From the IMG/VR virus record IMGVR_UViG_3300046519_000218, positions 1 to 47,176 of that record: 47,176 nt of DNA; one strand, written 5' to 3'. The position numbers and the translations under genes were made by a program. This document shows positions 1 to 7,032 of this stretch, one piece after another (the stretch's first letter is position 1; every line of letters starts with the position of its first letter). The notes under the pieces are model-generated. The model had not been told where the DNA came from. It saw nothing but the letters and a program-made list of their open reading frames with translations, and did no database searches. This DNA comes from a virus.

Positions 1-142
1 TCTCTTAAAACCAAAGCATCAGTCATGAAATTCTCACATTATGAAAGAGGGGTATATTTTGAGCGATAATGATTAATAAACCAAGTAAAATAGTCGGAAT
101 TTTATAAAATTAAGATAAATTGAGAAATTATTATATAAAAGC
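1..142. other. Host flank left of the prophage
   Basis: AT-rich chromosomal sequence outside the left attachment core. No convincing gene is visible. It is host DNA by inference from the att core position. The stretch 159-323 between the core and the integrase start is phage DNA; it holds the arm-type repeats and a pyrimidine-rich leader in which I cannot place a clear promoter. Confidence 0.6.
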
Positions 143-158
143 TGGTGCGCCCGGCGGG
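143..158. repeat. Left attachment core (16-bp direct repeat)
   Basis: The 16 bases TGGTGCGCCCGGCGGG recur exactly at 47054-47069, where they form the 3' end, including CCA, of a tRNA-Arg gene. At this left copy the rest of the tRNA is missing, as expected when a phage integrates into a tRNA 3' end and carries a replacement end. Both copies are preceded by a TTATATAA stretch 12-13 bp before the core. Confidence 0.93.
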
Positions 159-296
159 CACTTGACTAAAAATAACAACTTCTTAGGTTTTTCTATCTTT
201 TCTTATTATTTCATATAAAACAAACAAATGCCAAATTGGCTATTAATCTGTACTTCTATTATTTCTTATTTTTTCCTATTATTTCACTTACCGCAA

Positions 297-315
297 TTAC
301 GCCAGACTTACGCCA
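297..315 (+). promoter_or_regulatory. Integrase arm-type site pair, left arm
   Basis: Two direct copies of TTACGCCA start at 297 and 308, 11 bp apart. A matching pair with the same 11-bp spacing and orientation lies at 47000 and 47011, close to the other att core. Paired direct repeats flanking the core are typical arm-binding sites of tyrosine integrases. The pair ends 8 bp before the preferred integrase start, so integrase might also repress its own translation or transcription. Confidence 0.7.
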
Positions 316-323
316 GAAAAATT

Positions 324-1310
324 ATGGCTTCTTTTAGACAACGAAACGATACATGGCGAGCCGAGATAAGTGTAAACGGAATTCGCGAAAGTGCAACCTT
401 TGATACAAAAGCACAGGCTAGGGCTTGGGCATCTAAACGTGAGACTCAATTACGCGAACAATCACACGGGAAACTTCCTGACCATTCATTTTTAGAAGCT
501 ATTGAGCGCTACTTAAGTGAAGTGAGTATTAAAAAGAAAACTCATGATAATGAAGTTAAGCGAATGGCCTTCTTTAAGCGTGAGTATAAAAAGCTTTGTC
601 AAAAACCTTTAGCCAAAGTTACAACTGATGATTTGGTCCAATGGCGTGATTCTCGATTAAAAGAAGTGCAGGGCGCAACCGTTAGACGTGAAGCTAATAT
701 ATTGGCTTCTTTATTTACTGTTGCTCGAAAAGAATGGAAGTGGATAAGGGAGTCGCCTATGGCAGATCTAACTTTGCCGCCTCCATCTAAGCACCGAGAT
801 AGGCGAATCGCCCAAGATGAAATTGATAGATTATGTCTTGCTGCAAATTGGGATAATAATGTTCCGGTAAACTCAACCCAACAAATTATTGTTGCTTTTC
901 TATTTGCTATTGAAACTGCAATGCGTGCTGGAGAAATTGTTGGCTTAACTTGGGATCGTGTTTACTTAAAAGATAGATATCTAGTTTTGACTGAAACAAA
1001 GAATGGTACTAAGCGAAATGTGCCTTTATCTAAGCGGGCAGTTGAGTTACTGAGTTTGTTAAAAGGTTTAGATAGAAAGCGAGTCTTCACCTGTAAAACT
1101 CAAAGTTTTGATACGCTTTGGCGCAAGCTAAGAGATAGGTGCCAAATCACTGATTTGCACTTTCATGATACTCGTCATGAAGCATGTACACGCCTTGCTA
1201 GAAAATTAGAAGTCTTGGATTTAGCTAGGATGATTGGACATAAAGATTTAAGAAGTTTGATGATCTACTACAATGCTACTGCAAGCGAAATTGCAACGAG
1301 GCTAGATTAG
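324..1310 (+). CDS. int: Tyrosine site-specific integrase
   Basis: 328-residue phage integrase that joins attP to the tRNA-Arg site and, with the excisionase, reverses this. The N-terminal part (about 1-55) fits an arm-binding domain, residues 60-145 a core-binding SAM-like domain, and the rest is the catalytic domain: R201, K226, H281-x-x-R284, H306 and nucleophile Y315, nine residues after H306. I chose ATG 324 (protein begins MASFRQ) because an in-frame upstream start at 228 would add 32 hydrophobic residues translated from the arm-site region and is unlike this family. Its 3' end converges on the excisionase gene 14 bp away. The identification is sure, the start fairly sure. Confidence 0.95.
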   Translation: MASFRQRNDTWRAEISVNGIRESATFDTKAQARAWASKRETQLREQSHGKLPDHSFLEAIERYLSEVSIKKKTHDNEVKRMAFFKREYKKLCQKPLAKVTTDDLVQWRDSRLKEVQGATVRREANILASLFTVARKEWKWIRESPMADLTLPPPSKHRDRRIAQDEIDRLCLAANWDNNVPVNSTQQIIVAFLFAIETAMRAGEIVGLTWDRVYLKDRYLVLTETKNGTKRNVPLSKRAVELLSLLKGLDRKRVFTCKTQSFDTLWRKLRDRCQITDLHFHDTRHEACTRLARKLEVLDLARMIGHKDLRSLMIYYNATASEIATRLD

Positions 1311-1324
1311 CCCCGTTTGCGTGG

Positions 1325-1576
1325 TCATCCTCTTTTTGGCTCATCATCAGACTGTTCTCTTAACCAGTTTGATATTTCTGCCAAGTTCCAACGTCTTCCT
1401 TGACCACACTTAATGACATAGCGTGGTTTCGGGAAGGTTGGAAGGCAGCAAACTGCCGCCTTGAAGTGAACATCTTTATAGCCTAAAAACTCCGCTGCTT
1501 GTAAGTCATTAAGCCATATCTCTGAAGGTGGTAGTGCCACTACAAAGTTACTACCGATATTTGCAATTGCTGTCAT
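1325..1576 (-). CDS. Excisionase-like winged-helix DNA-binding protein
   Basis: 83 residues, size and position of a phage directionality factor. Residues 20-75 (IWLNDLQAAEFLGYK, then a basic CGQGRRWNLAEISNWL) fit an AlpA/Xis-type helix-turn-helix with a recognition wing. A strong ribosome site AGGAGGT lies 5 bp before the ATG. It is the last gene of the leftward operon, so it would be made on induction from the PL-like promoter, while the integrase on the opposite strand is separate. Xis function is inferred from size, fold and position next to int. Confidence 0.7.
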   Translation of the reverse strand: MTAIANIGSNFVVALPPSEIWLNDLQAAEFLGYKDVHFKAAVCCLPTFPKPRYVIKCGQGRRWNLAEISNWLREQSDDEPKRG

Positions 1577-1585
1577 AGCTACCTC

Positions 1586-2053
1586 CTAAAATTTATACTT
1601 CGCAACGTCATAACAAGTCTTAATAACTTCGTTAGTGTCGTTAAATGCTGTTGTATGTGGTTGTTTCTGTCCTTTATCTAAGCAATCCAATAGAAGCTGT
1701 TTAGAGCGTTCATAGTGACGGTCATAATCAGCTTGAAGCTCAGCCTTCTGTTTAGCTATTTGCTCTGGTGTTAATGTATGAACCCTTACATCTCCATAGA
1801 AATACTTTATGTAATTTTCATCGGGCAACCAAAAGTAAAAAGAAAGCATTAAGCCTTGGCTAACCAGAAAAAGAATTAATTTCCATCGCCATTTTCCAAT
1901 ATACTTTAATTTCAATTCCTCACTATAACGTTGTCCGTTGTCTGGTCTGTTTGAAAAATACAGAAACATTGCCAAACACATTGCAGCTATATGGAAACAA
2001 ACTAAAGTGGGAATACTTGGATAGAACTGAGTAATGATATAGTCATAAAACAT
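1586..2053 (-). CDS. Membrane protein with C-terminal two-cysteine motif
   Basis: 155 residues, unrecognised family. Two hydrophobic segments (about 14-32 and 57-76) suggest a double-pass inner membrane protein with a long polar C-terminal half. The C-terminus contains C-L-x6-P-x4-F-N-D-x-N-E-[VI]-[IV]-K-[TS]-C with the cysteines exactly 23 residues apart, the same motif and spacing as in the membrane protein at 13387-13644. The pair may form a disulphide in the periplasm (inference). A strong AAGGAGGGG ribosome site precedes ATG 2053. It lies 1 bp from the methyltransferase gene in the leftward operon. Confidence 0.7.
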   Translation of the reverse strand: MFYDYIITQFYPSIPTLVCFHIAAMCLAMFLYFSNRPDNGQRYSEELKLKYIGKWRWKLILFLVSQGLMLSFYFWLPDENYIKYFYGDVRVHTLTPEQIAKQKAELQADYDRHYERSKQLLLDCLDKGQKQPHTTAFNDTNEVIKTCYDVAKYKF

Positions 2054-2054
2054 T

Positions 2055-2537
2055 TCACCCCTCCTTACTTTCCGCTTTCATAAAAGTAATCCAATGTGTA
2101 TTTGCTCTTTTGCCTGTGATGTGGCCAAACAATGGCTTTTGATCTGCCAGTGCTAAAATTTCACTAACTTTGATCTGTGTTTCATTCCATTTGAAAATTA
2201 AAACACCACCATTGGCCAACACACGAAAGCACTCTGCAAAACCTTTTCGAATATCTTCGCGCCAATCGACTTGTAACTTTCCATACTTAAGAGCTAACCA
2301 ACTTTGTTTGCCTGCCTTCATCAGATGAGGCGGGTCAAACACAACTAAAGTGAATTGGCCATCTTTAAAAGGCATTTCGCGGAAGTCCATCATCATATCC
2401 GGTTCAATCACTAAAGAACGGCCATCACACAATGTATGTTTTTCTTTTCTAATATCGCCGAATACTACATTAGGATTTTGACGATCAAACCAGAACATTT
2501 TTGAACCACAGCATGGATCTAAAATTTGTGCATTCAT
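2055..2537 (-). CDS. Class I SAM-dependent (DNA) methyltransferase
   Basis: 160-residue Rossmann-type methyltransferase. The SAM-binding motif I is DPCCGSKM (residues 7-14) and the catalytic motif is DPPH (68-71), the pattern of amino-methyltransferases acting on adenine N6 or cytosine N4. There is no separate target recognition domain, as is common for small phage enzymes. It may protect phage DNA from host restriction or modify regulatory sites; the specificity cannot be read from the sequence. Its start ATGA overlaps the stop of the upstream gene, so translation is coupled within the recombination operon. Confidence 0.82.
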   Translation of the reverse strand: MNAQILDPCCGSKMFWFDRQNPNVVFGDIRKEKHTLCDGRSLVIEPDMMMDFREMPFKDGQFTLVVFDPPHLMKAGKQSWLALKYGKLQVDWREDIRKGFAECFRVLANGGVLIFKWNETQIKVSEILALADQKPLFGHITGKRANTHWITFMKAESKEG

Positions 2538-3085
2538 CCCTCAGCTCCCGATTTTCGCTCTTCCTCTTCAAAAAACGCATTCATACTTTCATATTGATCT
2601 GCTTCTTTTTCAGCTACCCATTTGGCATTGTTCTTAAGAATTTCTTCAGCCTCTGACTTTGATTCACAAATCTTGATTTCAGCTAAACCAGTTTCTTTAT
2701 TTGTAATTTGATAAACACAATAAAGTTTTTGAGTGCTTAACTGAGCTTGAACATGCTTTTCAACAACAAGCATATCGTCTATATAAATTTCAGATTCTGC
2801 GATCATTCCGAATAACTGTTCTTCAGTGCTAGCAAAGTTTTCAGGCTCATCTGCATCTTGCCACCATGTAGATATTTTAGATTTCTCAACCAGCACGTGC
2901 GTATCTGGCACCGCCTGAGCTTTGGCTTGCCACGCCATCCATGCCCCTTGCACATATTTAACTGTTGGACTGCTATTTATCATTGCCGCAAAGTAAGAAT
3001 TAAACGACTCGTTAAAATAAACTGCATGCAATTTATCTTTAATTTCAGGCAATTCCTCAAAAGCCTCTCTTTCATTCAATGTCAT
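2534..3085 (-). CDS. Hypothetical protein of the leftward early operon
   Basis: 183 residues, soluble, rich in Glu and Lys, no recognised domain. The N-terminal third contains W-rich segments (VQGAWMAWQAKAQ at about 44-56) of a kind common in phage early proteins, and the C-terminal third looks helical and acidic. It overlaps the exonuclease gene by 4 bp (ATGA) and the methyltransferase gene by 4 bp, so it belongs to the same operon. Function unknown; an accessory role in recombination is only guilt by association. Confidence 0.75.
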   Translation of the reverse strand: MTLNEREAFEELPEIKDKLHAVYFNESFNSYFAAMINSSPTVKYVQGAWMAWQAKAQAVPDTHVLVEKSKISTWWQDADEPENFASTEEQLFGMIAESEIYIDDMLVVEKHVQAQLSTQKLYCVYQITNKETGLAEIKICESKSEAEEILKNNAKWVAEKEADQYESMNAFFEEEERKSGAEG

Positions 3086-3693
3086 GCTGCTGCTCCCAAT
3101 ATCACTTGCTTTCGTTTGTCTAGTTCTTCAAGGAACTGATCAACACGGTTATCAATTTCTTTAATTACCTTTTCGTCTCGATAAAGGCGTTTAATAAAAA
3201 TAGGCATTGAAGGGCAGTAGCTTATGAAGTCTATCCACTCGCGTTCTGCTGCTGAAATACCACCCATACACTGGTAGTAATGTTCTGTTGGTAAAATCCC
3301 TTCATAAAGGATCTGAGCCTGTAGCTTAGGTAACTTTGACTTAACTTCTGTCAAACCATTTGCACCCACCAATCCATCAGGGCTATATCCGAACTTCTCA
3401 CCAATAATGAATCCGCATTTCGCAACTTCATTACCTATCTGAATTTCATAAAGTTCAATTGCCATTGGCTCATGAACATGACCACGTTCTGTATGAAATC
3501 CTGAGTAACTTTCCTTTGGCTCACCAGTGATTTGCTCGCCAATAAGCTCATACATATAAGTTATGGCTTTTTGTCCAAATGGCTCTTTGCCTTTGCTCTT
3601 TGAGAATACTGACTCAAGTTCTGAGCAAGTGATTAAGCCTGCTCGCGCTTGCAACCACTCAGGCGAACCTTGCTCACAATCAAGTATTAGCAT
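3082..3693 (-). CDS. YqaJ / lambda-exonuclease family 5'-3' exonuclease
   Basis: About 203-205 residues. Digests one strand of linear duplex DNA to give 3' tails for the annealing protein encoded just upstream. Family signs are the N-terminal SPEWLQARAG block, HEP acid near residue 75, SPDG near 106 and EVKSK near 117, forming the PD-(D/E)XK metal site, and Q residues downstream. Start 3693 has AAGGA with 7-bp spacing; an ATG two codons upstream (3699) is in frame but leaves almost no spacer. The gene overlaps the ERF gene by 14-20 bp, the usual exo-annealase pairing. Confidence 0.9.
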   Translation of the reverse strand: MLILDCEQGSPEWLQARAGLITCSELESVFSKSKGKEPFGQKAITYMYELIGEQITGEPKESYSGFHTERGHVHEPMAIELYEIQIGNEVAKCGFIIGEKFGYSPDGLVGANGLTEVKSKLPKLQAQILYEGILPTEHYYQCMGGISAAEREWIDFISYCPSMPIFIKRLYRDEKVIKEIDNRVDQFLEELDKRKQVILGAAA

Positions 3694-4408
3694 TGCCATT
3701 TCCTTGTCTGATCAACTTATTCAGTGCAGACTGGGCCTTGGTAAATAGAGATTTATTAATGTTCTCTATAGATCCAAATTGCTCAAAGAACAGTTGTTGT
3801 TGGAATTGGTCTAGACGATCATGCAAACCTGTGAGCATTTGGATTTGCTCAGCAGTCATTGGGCAAAATGGTTTGGCTGCAAAGCCGTTGTCGTCTTCTT
3901 TTGCTGTTGTGATATTCAACATTGCACATAAGGTGTAGCGCTTGCCATAAGACACGCTTGAACCGAGAGCCTGAACAGCATTCTTAGATCCCGAAGTGTC
4001 AGCATTTAACTCCATGCTAGTGCTTTCACGATGTCCATCTTTATGCATCAAGACACATGTAACCTTTACCTTTGTTGGCTCTGGATGCTCAACACGGAAT
4101 GAAGTAGCAAACCCATACTTCGAAAGAATTGGGCGAACTACTGCATCAATGGTCTCTAATGCTGCATATGTAATATTGTGTCCATTAGATGTTTCGGCAA
4201 TAACCGGAATCTCTTGAGCCATCATTGCAAAGTCACGGTTAAAAGCCATTTCAGCTTGCTTTGCCAAGACACGCTCTTGCATGTCTAGCATCTTTTCAAT
4301 AATTGCCATGTCTGGCGTTGGGCTATTTAAAACTCGCTCTACAAGGCCAAAGAGTTGATTATTCTGATCTTGAACCATTGGAGCTTGTGTGTTTACTGGC
4401 GCATTCAT
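3680..4408 (-). CDS. ERF-family single-strand annealing protein
   Basis: 242 residues. Recombinase that anneals complementary single strands during phage recombination and genome circularisation. The ERF core runs from about residue 45 to 170, with YAALETIDAVVRPILSKYGF and the C-terminal signature SYGKRYTLCAMLNI; the tail beyond 175 is Gln-rich and variable. Ribosome site AGGAAAAG precedes ATG 4408. It is upstream of and overlaps the exonuclease, giving a two-part recombination system resembling Red or P22 Erf/Abc. Well supported by motif and context. Confidence 0.9.
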   Translation of the reverse strand: MNAPVNTQAPMVQDQNNQLFGLVERVLNSPTPDMAIIEKMLDMQERVLAKQAEMAFNRDFAMMAQEIPVIAETSNGHNITYAALETIDAVVRPILSKYGFATSFRVEHPEPTKVKVTCVLMHKDGHRESTSMELNADTSGSKNAVQALGSSVSYGKRYTLCAMLNITTAKEDDNGFAAKPFCPMTAEQIQMLTGLHDRLDQFQQQLFFEQFGSIENINKSLFTKAQSALNKLIRQGNGNANT

Positions 4409-4417
4409 AATCTTTTC

Positions 4418-4747
4418 CTAATTCTTTTCTGCTAACTTTTTGAATTGTTGACACATATTTCTCACAACTTTGAACAACCACTTTTCTTCTCTTTGGGTTG
4501 TATGTCTTGATGTGGTAGTAAATAGTTGAACAACATGCTCATGACATTCTCTTTCGTACCATTGCTCCAAGAAGTACTCTTCAATAGTTTCAAACCCACA
4601 ACTCCCACGATAAGCAGTCCAAGCACAATCCCAACAACGGATAGTTACTTGAAATGCTTGCTCGCCATACCACACAACAAATACGTCGATTGGATCTACA
4701 CCATTGTTTGCTGGAATGTGGTGTGCATGTACGCTTTTAACTTCCAT
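4418..4747 (-). CDS. Hypothetical Cys/Trp-rich small protein
   Basis: About 109 residues, unrecognised. Contains a CWDCAW segment and a further GSCGF, which could bind zinc, followed by an acidic and aromatic stretch and a basic C-terminus. ATG 4747 overlaps the stop codon of the preceding gene as TGATG with GAGAGG upstream; GTG 4750 in frame is an alternative start. It is part of the leftward operon upstream of the ERF gene. Confidence 0.65.
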   Translation of the reverse strand: MEVKSVHAHHIPANNGVDPIDVFVVWYGEQAFQVTIRCWDCAWTAYRGSCGFETIEEYFLEQWYERECHEHVVQLFTTTSRHTTQREEKWLFKVVRNMCQQFKKLAEKN

Positions 4748-5133
4748 CACCCACCTCTCAACTCTGTCTTTTTCTCTTCTCTTGCCAGCTCTTCTAAATA
4801 CTCGTTCAACTTGAGTATCTGAACAGAAGTTAGGGCAAAGGGCATACCTTCGATTGCATCCACATAATCAAAGTCATCGACATGTGGTCGACTCGTTGAA
4901 TCGACTGTCATCATGGTGTATTCGACATCTTTCCAGTCTTGATAGTCCAAGCCTTCGCCATATTCGAAAGTGTCGTGCTTCTCAATACCTTTGACGCTTG
5001 CCACGATGTAGATGTGCTCAGCGTTCGTGATAGATAAAGAGAACTGAACAGCGCCATCATCGACACCAACATTCATCACTTCAAGACTTGTGAAGACTGC
5101 TGCATCTAATACAGGGGTAACGAACATATTCAT
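4747..5133 (-). CDS. Hypothetical acidic protein
   Basis: 128 residues, strongly acidic, alternating hydrophobic pattern in the first 60 residues suggesting beta structure, and a helical C-terminus. No known family recognised. A perfect AGGAGG lies 9 bp before ATG 5133, and the start overlaps the stop of the upstream gene by 4 bp. An acidic early phage protein in a recombination operon could be a host-enzyme inhibitor or DNA mimic, but nothing in the sequence proves this. Confidence 0.65.
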   Translation of the reverse strand: MNMFVTPVLDAAVFTSLEVMNVGVDDGAVQFSLSITNAEHIYIVASVKGIEKHDTFEYGEGLDYQDWKDVEYTMMTVDSTSRPHVDDFDYVDAIEGMPFALTSVQILKLNEYLEELAREEKKTELRGG

Positions 5134-5828
5134 GAGTTGTTACCTCCTAAACCTTCTACAAATGCATTACGGTCTTCACGTGAACTGAATTCATAAGTGA
5201 CAGAGTAGTTCTGGTTATGAAGCGTTGTATTGCTTGGCTTTGGCAGCTCAGCGTTTATGGTTAGGGTGGTTGGTTTGAGGCGGAATTTAAGGTCTATTCG
5301 ATCAAAAACACTTAAAGGCATTTCATTAGTAATACCGTGCCATTCATTCAATGAAATACACTCAACCCGCTCACCATTCGCCCAAGCCAGTTTCGCCTCA
5401 GCCCCGCTAATCAAGCCTTGGTCTTTTTCCTTAGCTTTTGGCTTTTCCCACATTGCTTGACGCATTTCATGTCGTTGCAACTCATCCCAGCCATCAGAGC
5501 GATAGATGTAAGACTTGTCATTTGAGTCTTTAAATATCTGATCACCACCTTCGGTTTCCCAGTTGGCATCATTGACATCATTACGCTTCAACACAACAAG
5601 GTCTCGGAGTTGGGGAAGGGTGATTAATTTTCCTTCGGCATGACCGGTAGACCAGCAAAGTGAATTAAACATTCCAACCTTACGTGTTGAAATCCAGTAT
5701 TTGCCATTAACTGGGAAGCTGACAGGTTGAACAACATCATTGCCATTCCATGTGTAGCCAAGCTCAAAGAATGCCTTTTGAATCTCTATATTCTCAGCTT
5801 TAGTTACGAGAATTTTGTAGTTATCCAT
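5130..5828 (-). CDS. Hypothetical early protein
   Basis: 232 residues from ATG 5828, which has a GGGGGT site 7 bp upstream; a TTG five codons earlier would overlap the previous gene and is less likely. The N-terminal part (about 10-75) has a pattern seen in some phage early proteins (IEIQKAFFELGYTW followed by YWISTRKVG). The middle is Lys/Glu-rich and the C-terminal 60 residues may form a separate domain. Function unknown. It overlaps the next gene by 4 bp. Confidence 0.65.
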   Translation of the reverse strand: MDNYKILVTKAENIEIQKAFFELGYTWNGNDVVQPVSFPVNGKYWISTRKVGMFNSLCWSTGHAEGKLITLPQLRDLVVLKRNDVNDANWETEGGDQIFKDSNDKSYIYRSDGWDELQRHEMRQAMWEKPKAKEKDQGLISGAEAKLAWANGERVECISLNEWHGITNEMPLSVFDRIDLKFRLKPTTLTINAELPKPSNTTLHNQNYSVTYEFSSREDRNAFVEGLGGNNS

Positions 5829-5833
5829 GAGAG

Positions 5834-6019
5834 TTACCCCCAATACTTCGCAGTGATTAGTGCAATAAGAATTGCGCCCATCAAGAAAGGGAAGAACAAA
5901 GCCATTAACTTTACCCAGTCCTTAATATCTGCCACATGCTGTGCAAATACAGATGGAATCTGCTCAGCCTTGGTCGGCTCACGATATAGAATTTGACTAG
6001 TTTGTGATTTTTGATTCAT
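5834..6019 (-). CDS. Small single-pass membrane protein, first gene of the leftward operon
   Basis: 61 residues from ATG 6019 (GAGAAG just upstream); an ATG five codons earlier gives MSEKI and is possible. One membrane segment near the C-terminus (about 33-56, LMALFFPFLMGAILIALI) and a soluble N-terminus that would face the cytoplasm. As the promoter-proximal gene of the PL-like transcript it would be made at once on induction. This is where lambda carries N; this protein is not basic and does not look like an N-type antiterminator. Confidence 0.6.
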   Translation of the reverse strand: MNQKSQTSQILYREPTKAEQIPSVFAQHVADIKDWVKLMALFFPFLMGAILIALITAKYWG

Positions 6020-6039
6020 AATCTTCTCACTCATTGAGT

Positions 6040-6070
6040 AGCCCTGCATCCGCCAAGATTGTTCAGGGCT
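6040..6070. promoter_or_regulatory. Inverted repeat in the PL leader
   Basis: AGCCCTG (6040-6046) and CAGGGCT (6064-6070) form a 7-bp stem with a 17-base loop. On the + strand it is followed by TTTTT and looks like a terminator that could stop antisense transcription into the repressor. On the - strand it lies in the leader of the leftward transcript, at the place of a nut-like element, and its stem recalls the GCCCTGA start of lambda boxB. Which role it has is not decided by sequence. Confidence 0.45.
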
Positions 6071-6080
6071 TTTTATTGGA

Positions 6081-6156
6081 TAAAACAAACTGTGTTATCA
6101 CAATATAAAACAAAACGTTTTACAACGTCAAGAAAAATATAAAACAAAATGTGTTA
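6081..6156. promoter_or_regulatory. Left operator cluster (three 17-bp sites)
   Basis: Three sites of the form TAAAAC-N5-GTTTTA: 6081-6097 (right arm GTGTTA), 6106-6122 (perfect) and 6140-6156 (right arm GTGTTA). The central site lies between the -35 and -10 of the leftward promoter, and the same sequence recurs at the right operator next to cro. Binding by the S24 repressor, and probably Cro, is inferred from position and symmetry. Confidence 0.8.
6102..6131 (-). promoter_or_regulatory. PL-like leftward early promoter
   Basis: Read on the - strand: TTGACG (6131-6126), a spacer of 17-18 bp, then TTATAT/TATATT (6108-6102). The perfect operator 6106-6122 occupies the spacer, so repressor binding would exclude polymerase. 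It would drive the leftward operon from 6019 down to the excisionase. Confidence 0.75.
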
Positions 6157-6170
6157 TTTTTTGAGGCACA

Positions 6171-6190
6171 AAAAAACCGCCCGAAGGCGG
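6171..6190 (-). terminator. Repressor gene terminator
   Basis: On the - strand CCGCC-TTCG-GGCGG followed by a run of seven T. It lies 17 bp after the repressor stop codon and ahead of the PL-like promoter, so it insulates the leftward early operon from repressor transcription in the lysogen. Confidence 0.88.
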
Positions 6191-6207
6191 CATTTGCTTC
6201 TAGTTAA

Positions 6208-6903
6208 TTAGTCGTAGTGGATATCTTGCATAGGTAAAGTAGGGTAGTCATTCACATGGCGACTAGGTGGGACAATATCAGTCACAGCAACAATAGCCTC
6301 CACATCATCCATATCAAATGTAGTTCTTTTCTCGCCATTAACAGCTAACAGATGAAGGACTTCATTAACAATGCCTATAAATTCCTTTACTGTGCGTCGC
6401 CCATCTTTGAGCTGTACCTCTACAAATTCAGTAGGTGTTGGATCTGCATCTGGATCGCAGACTATATACCAGCCATTGCGGATAGCTGGGTACATTGAAT
6501 CACCTGAACCTCTTACCGCATAGGCATTAACACCCGCTGTAAGTGAAGGTACATAACCATCTCCACCATTTCCCCCATAACCCATTTCTGTATAGTACCC
6601 ATCGTACCCCATCTTGCTATAAGACTTCACTGGCACCCATCCGCCCACTCGTCCTGAGAGGGAAACTTTATTTTCATTAAAAACTTTTTCTATCTTAGGG
6701 CTTCCAGTACCAGAAAGAATCCAACCATAGTCTAATCCCAACTTTTGCGAAACTTGCAGCCCGCCTTTTTTAGATATACCTCGTGTATCCCAGTTGTACA
6801 CAAGTTGGGAATCAACATCCAGTAATGATGCTAACGAGTTGGCATTCAAACCTGTCTCATCATAAATGCGCTGCATTGTTGGGTGTAGCTCTTTATCACT
6901 CAT
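6208..6903 (-). CDS. S24-family CI-like repressor
   Basis: 231 residues. Maintains lysogeny by binding the flanking operators and is expected to self-cleave when activated RecA is present. Residues 8-60 form a helix-turn-helix; the C-terminal peptidase domain has the nucleophile in GDSM (S136) and the general base in TVKEF (K173). By alignment with CI/LexA proteins the scissile bond falls at M98-G99, 37 residues before S136, where most relatives have Ala-Gly. The start has only a weak ribosome site. Its own promoter is not clear: a TTGACA at 6962-6957 on the - strand is a candidate -35 inside the right operator. The gene lies between both operator clusters, as cI does in lambda. Confidence 0.92.
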   Translation of the reverse strand: MSDKELHPTMQRIYDETGLNANSLASLLDVDSQLVYNWDTRGISKKGGLQVSQKLGLDYGWILSGTGSPKIEKVFNENKVSLSGRVGGWVPVKSYSKMGYDGYYTEMGYGGNGGDGYVPSLTAGVNAYAVRGSGDSMYPAIRNGWYIVCDPDADPTPTEFVEVQLKDGRRTVKEFIGIVNEVLHLLAVNGEKRTTFDMDDVEAIVAVTDIVPPSRHVNDYPTLPMQDIHYD

Positions 6904-6944
6904 AACAAAACAACCTAAAACAATTAATTAAATTTTCTCAAAAA

Positions 6945-7019
6945 AAACACAATCTGTGTCAAACAAAATGATTGACCATGCAAACAAAACGTTTTATATT
7001 TATAAAACAAAATGTTTTA
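6945..7019. promoter_or_regulatory. Right operator cluster (three to four 17-bp sites)
   Basis: Sites at 6959-6975 (TCAAAC/GATTGA arms), 6980-6996 (GCAAAC/GTTTTA) and 7003-7019 (perfect TAAAAC-N5-GTTTTA), with a weaker fourth at 6945-6961 containing ACACA-ATC-TGTGT-like symmetry. They cover the PR-like promoter and the candidate -35 of the repressor promoter, allowing opposite control of the two genes. All share an A-rich N5 ending in C or T with the left cluster. Confidence 0.8.
6972..7000 (+). promoter_or_regulatory. PR-like rightward early promoter
   Basis: TTGACC (6972-6977), 17-bp spacer, TATATT (6995-7000). One operator covers the -35, a second fills the spacer and a third lies just downstream. 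It would drive cro and the whole rightward early region. Confidence 0.8.
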
Positions 7020-7032
7020 CGTGGAATTACAT

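Noticed and set aside
1-142. Disrupted host gene at the left junction
   Set aside because: No reading frame with coding character crosses the junction; the tRNA at the right end is the target and is restored.
228-323. N-terminal extension of the integrase
   Set aside because: It adds 32 hydrophobic residues translated across the arm-type repeats and has no ribosome site or family support.
428-1036. Integrase mRNA as antisense target of the small RNA loops
   Set aside because: Only 9-10 nt matches, encoding the common Ser-Lys-Arg type codons; kept as a remark but not claimed as a target.
5834-6019. N-type antiterminator as first gene of the PL-like transcript
   Set aside because: The protein has a membrane segment and no arginine-rich motif.
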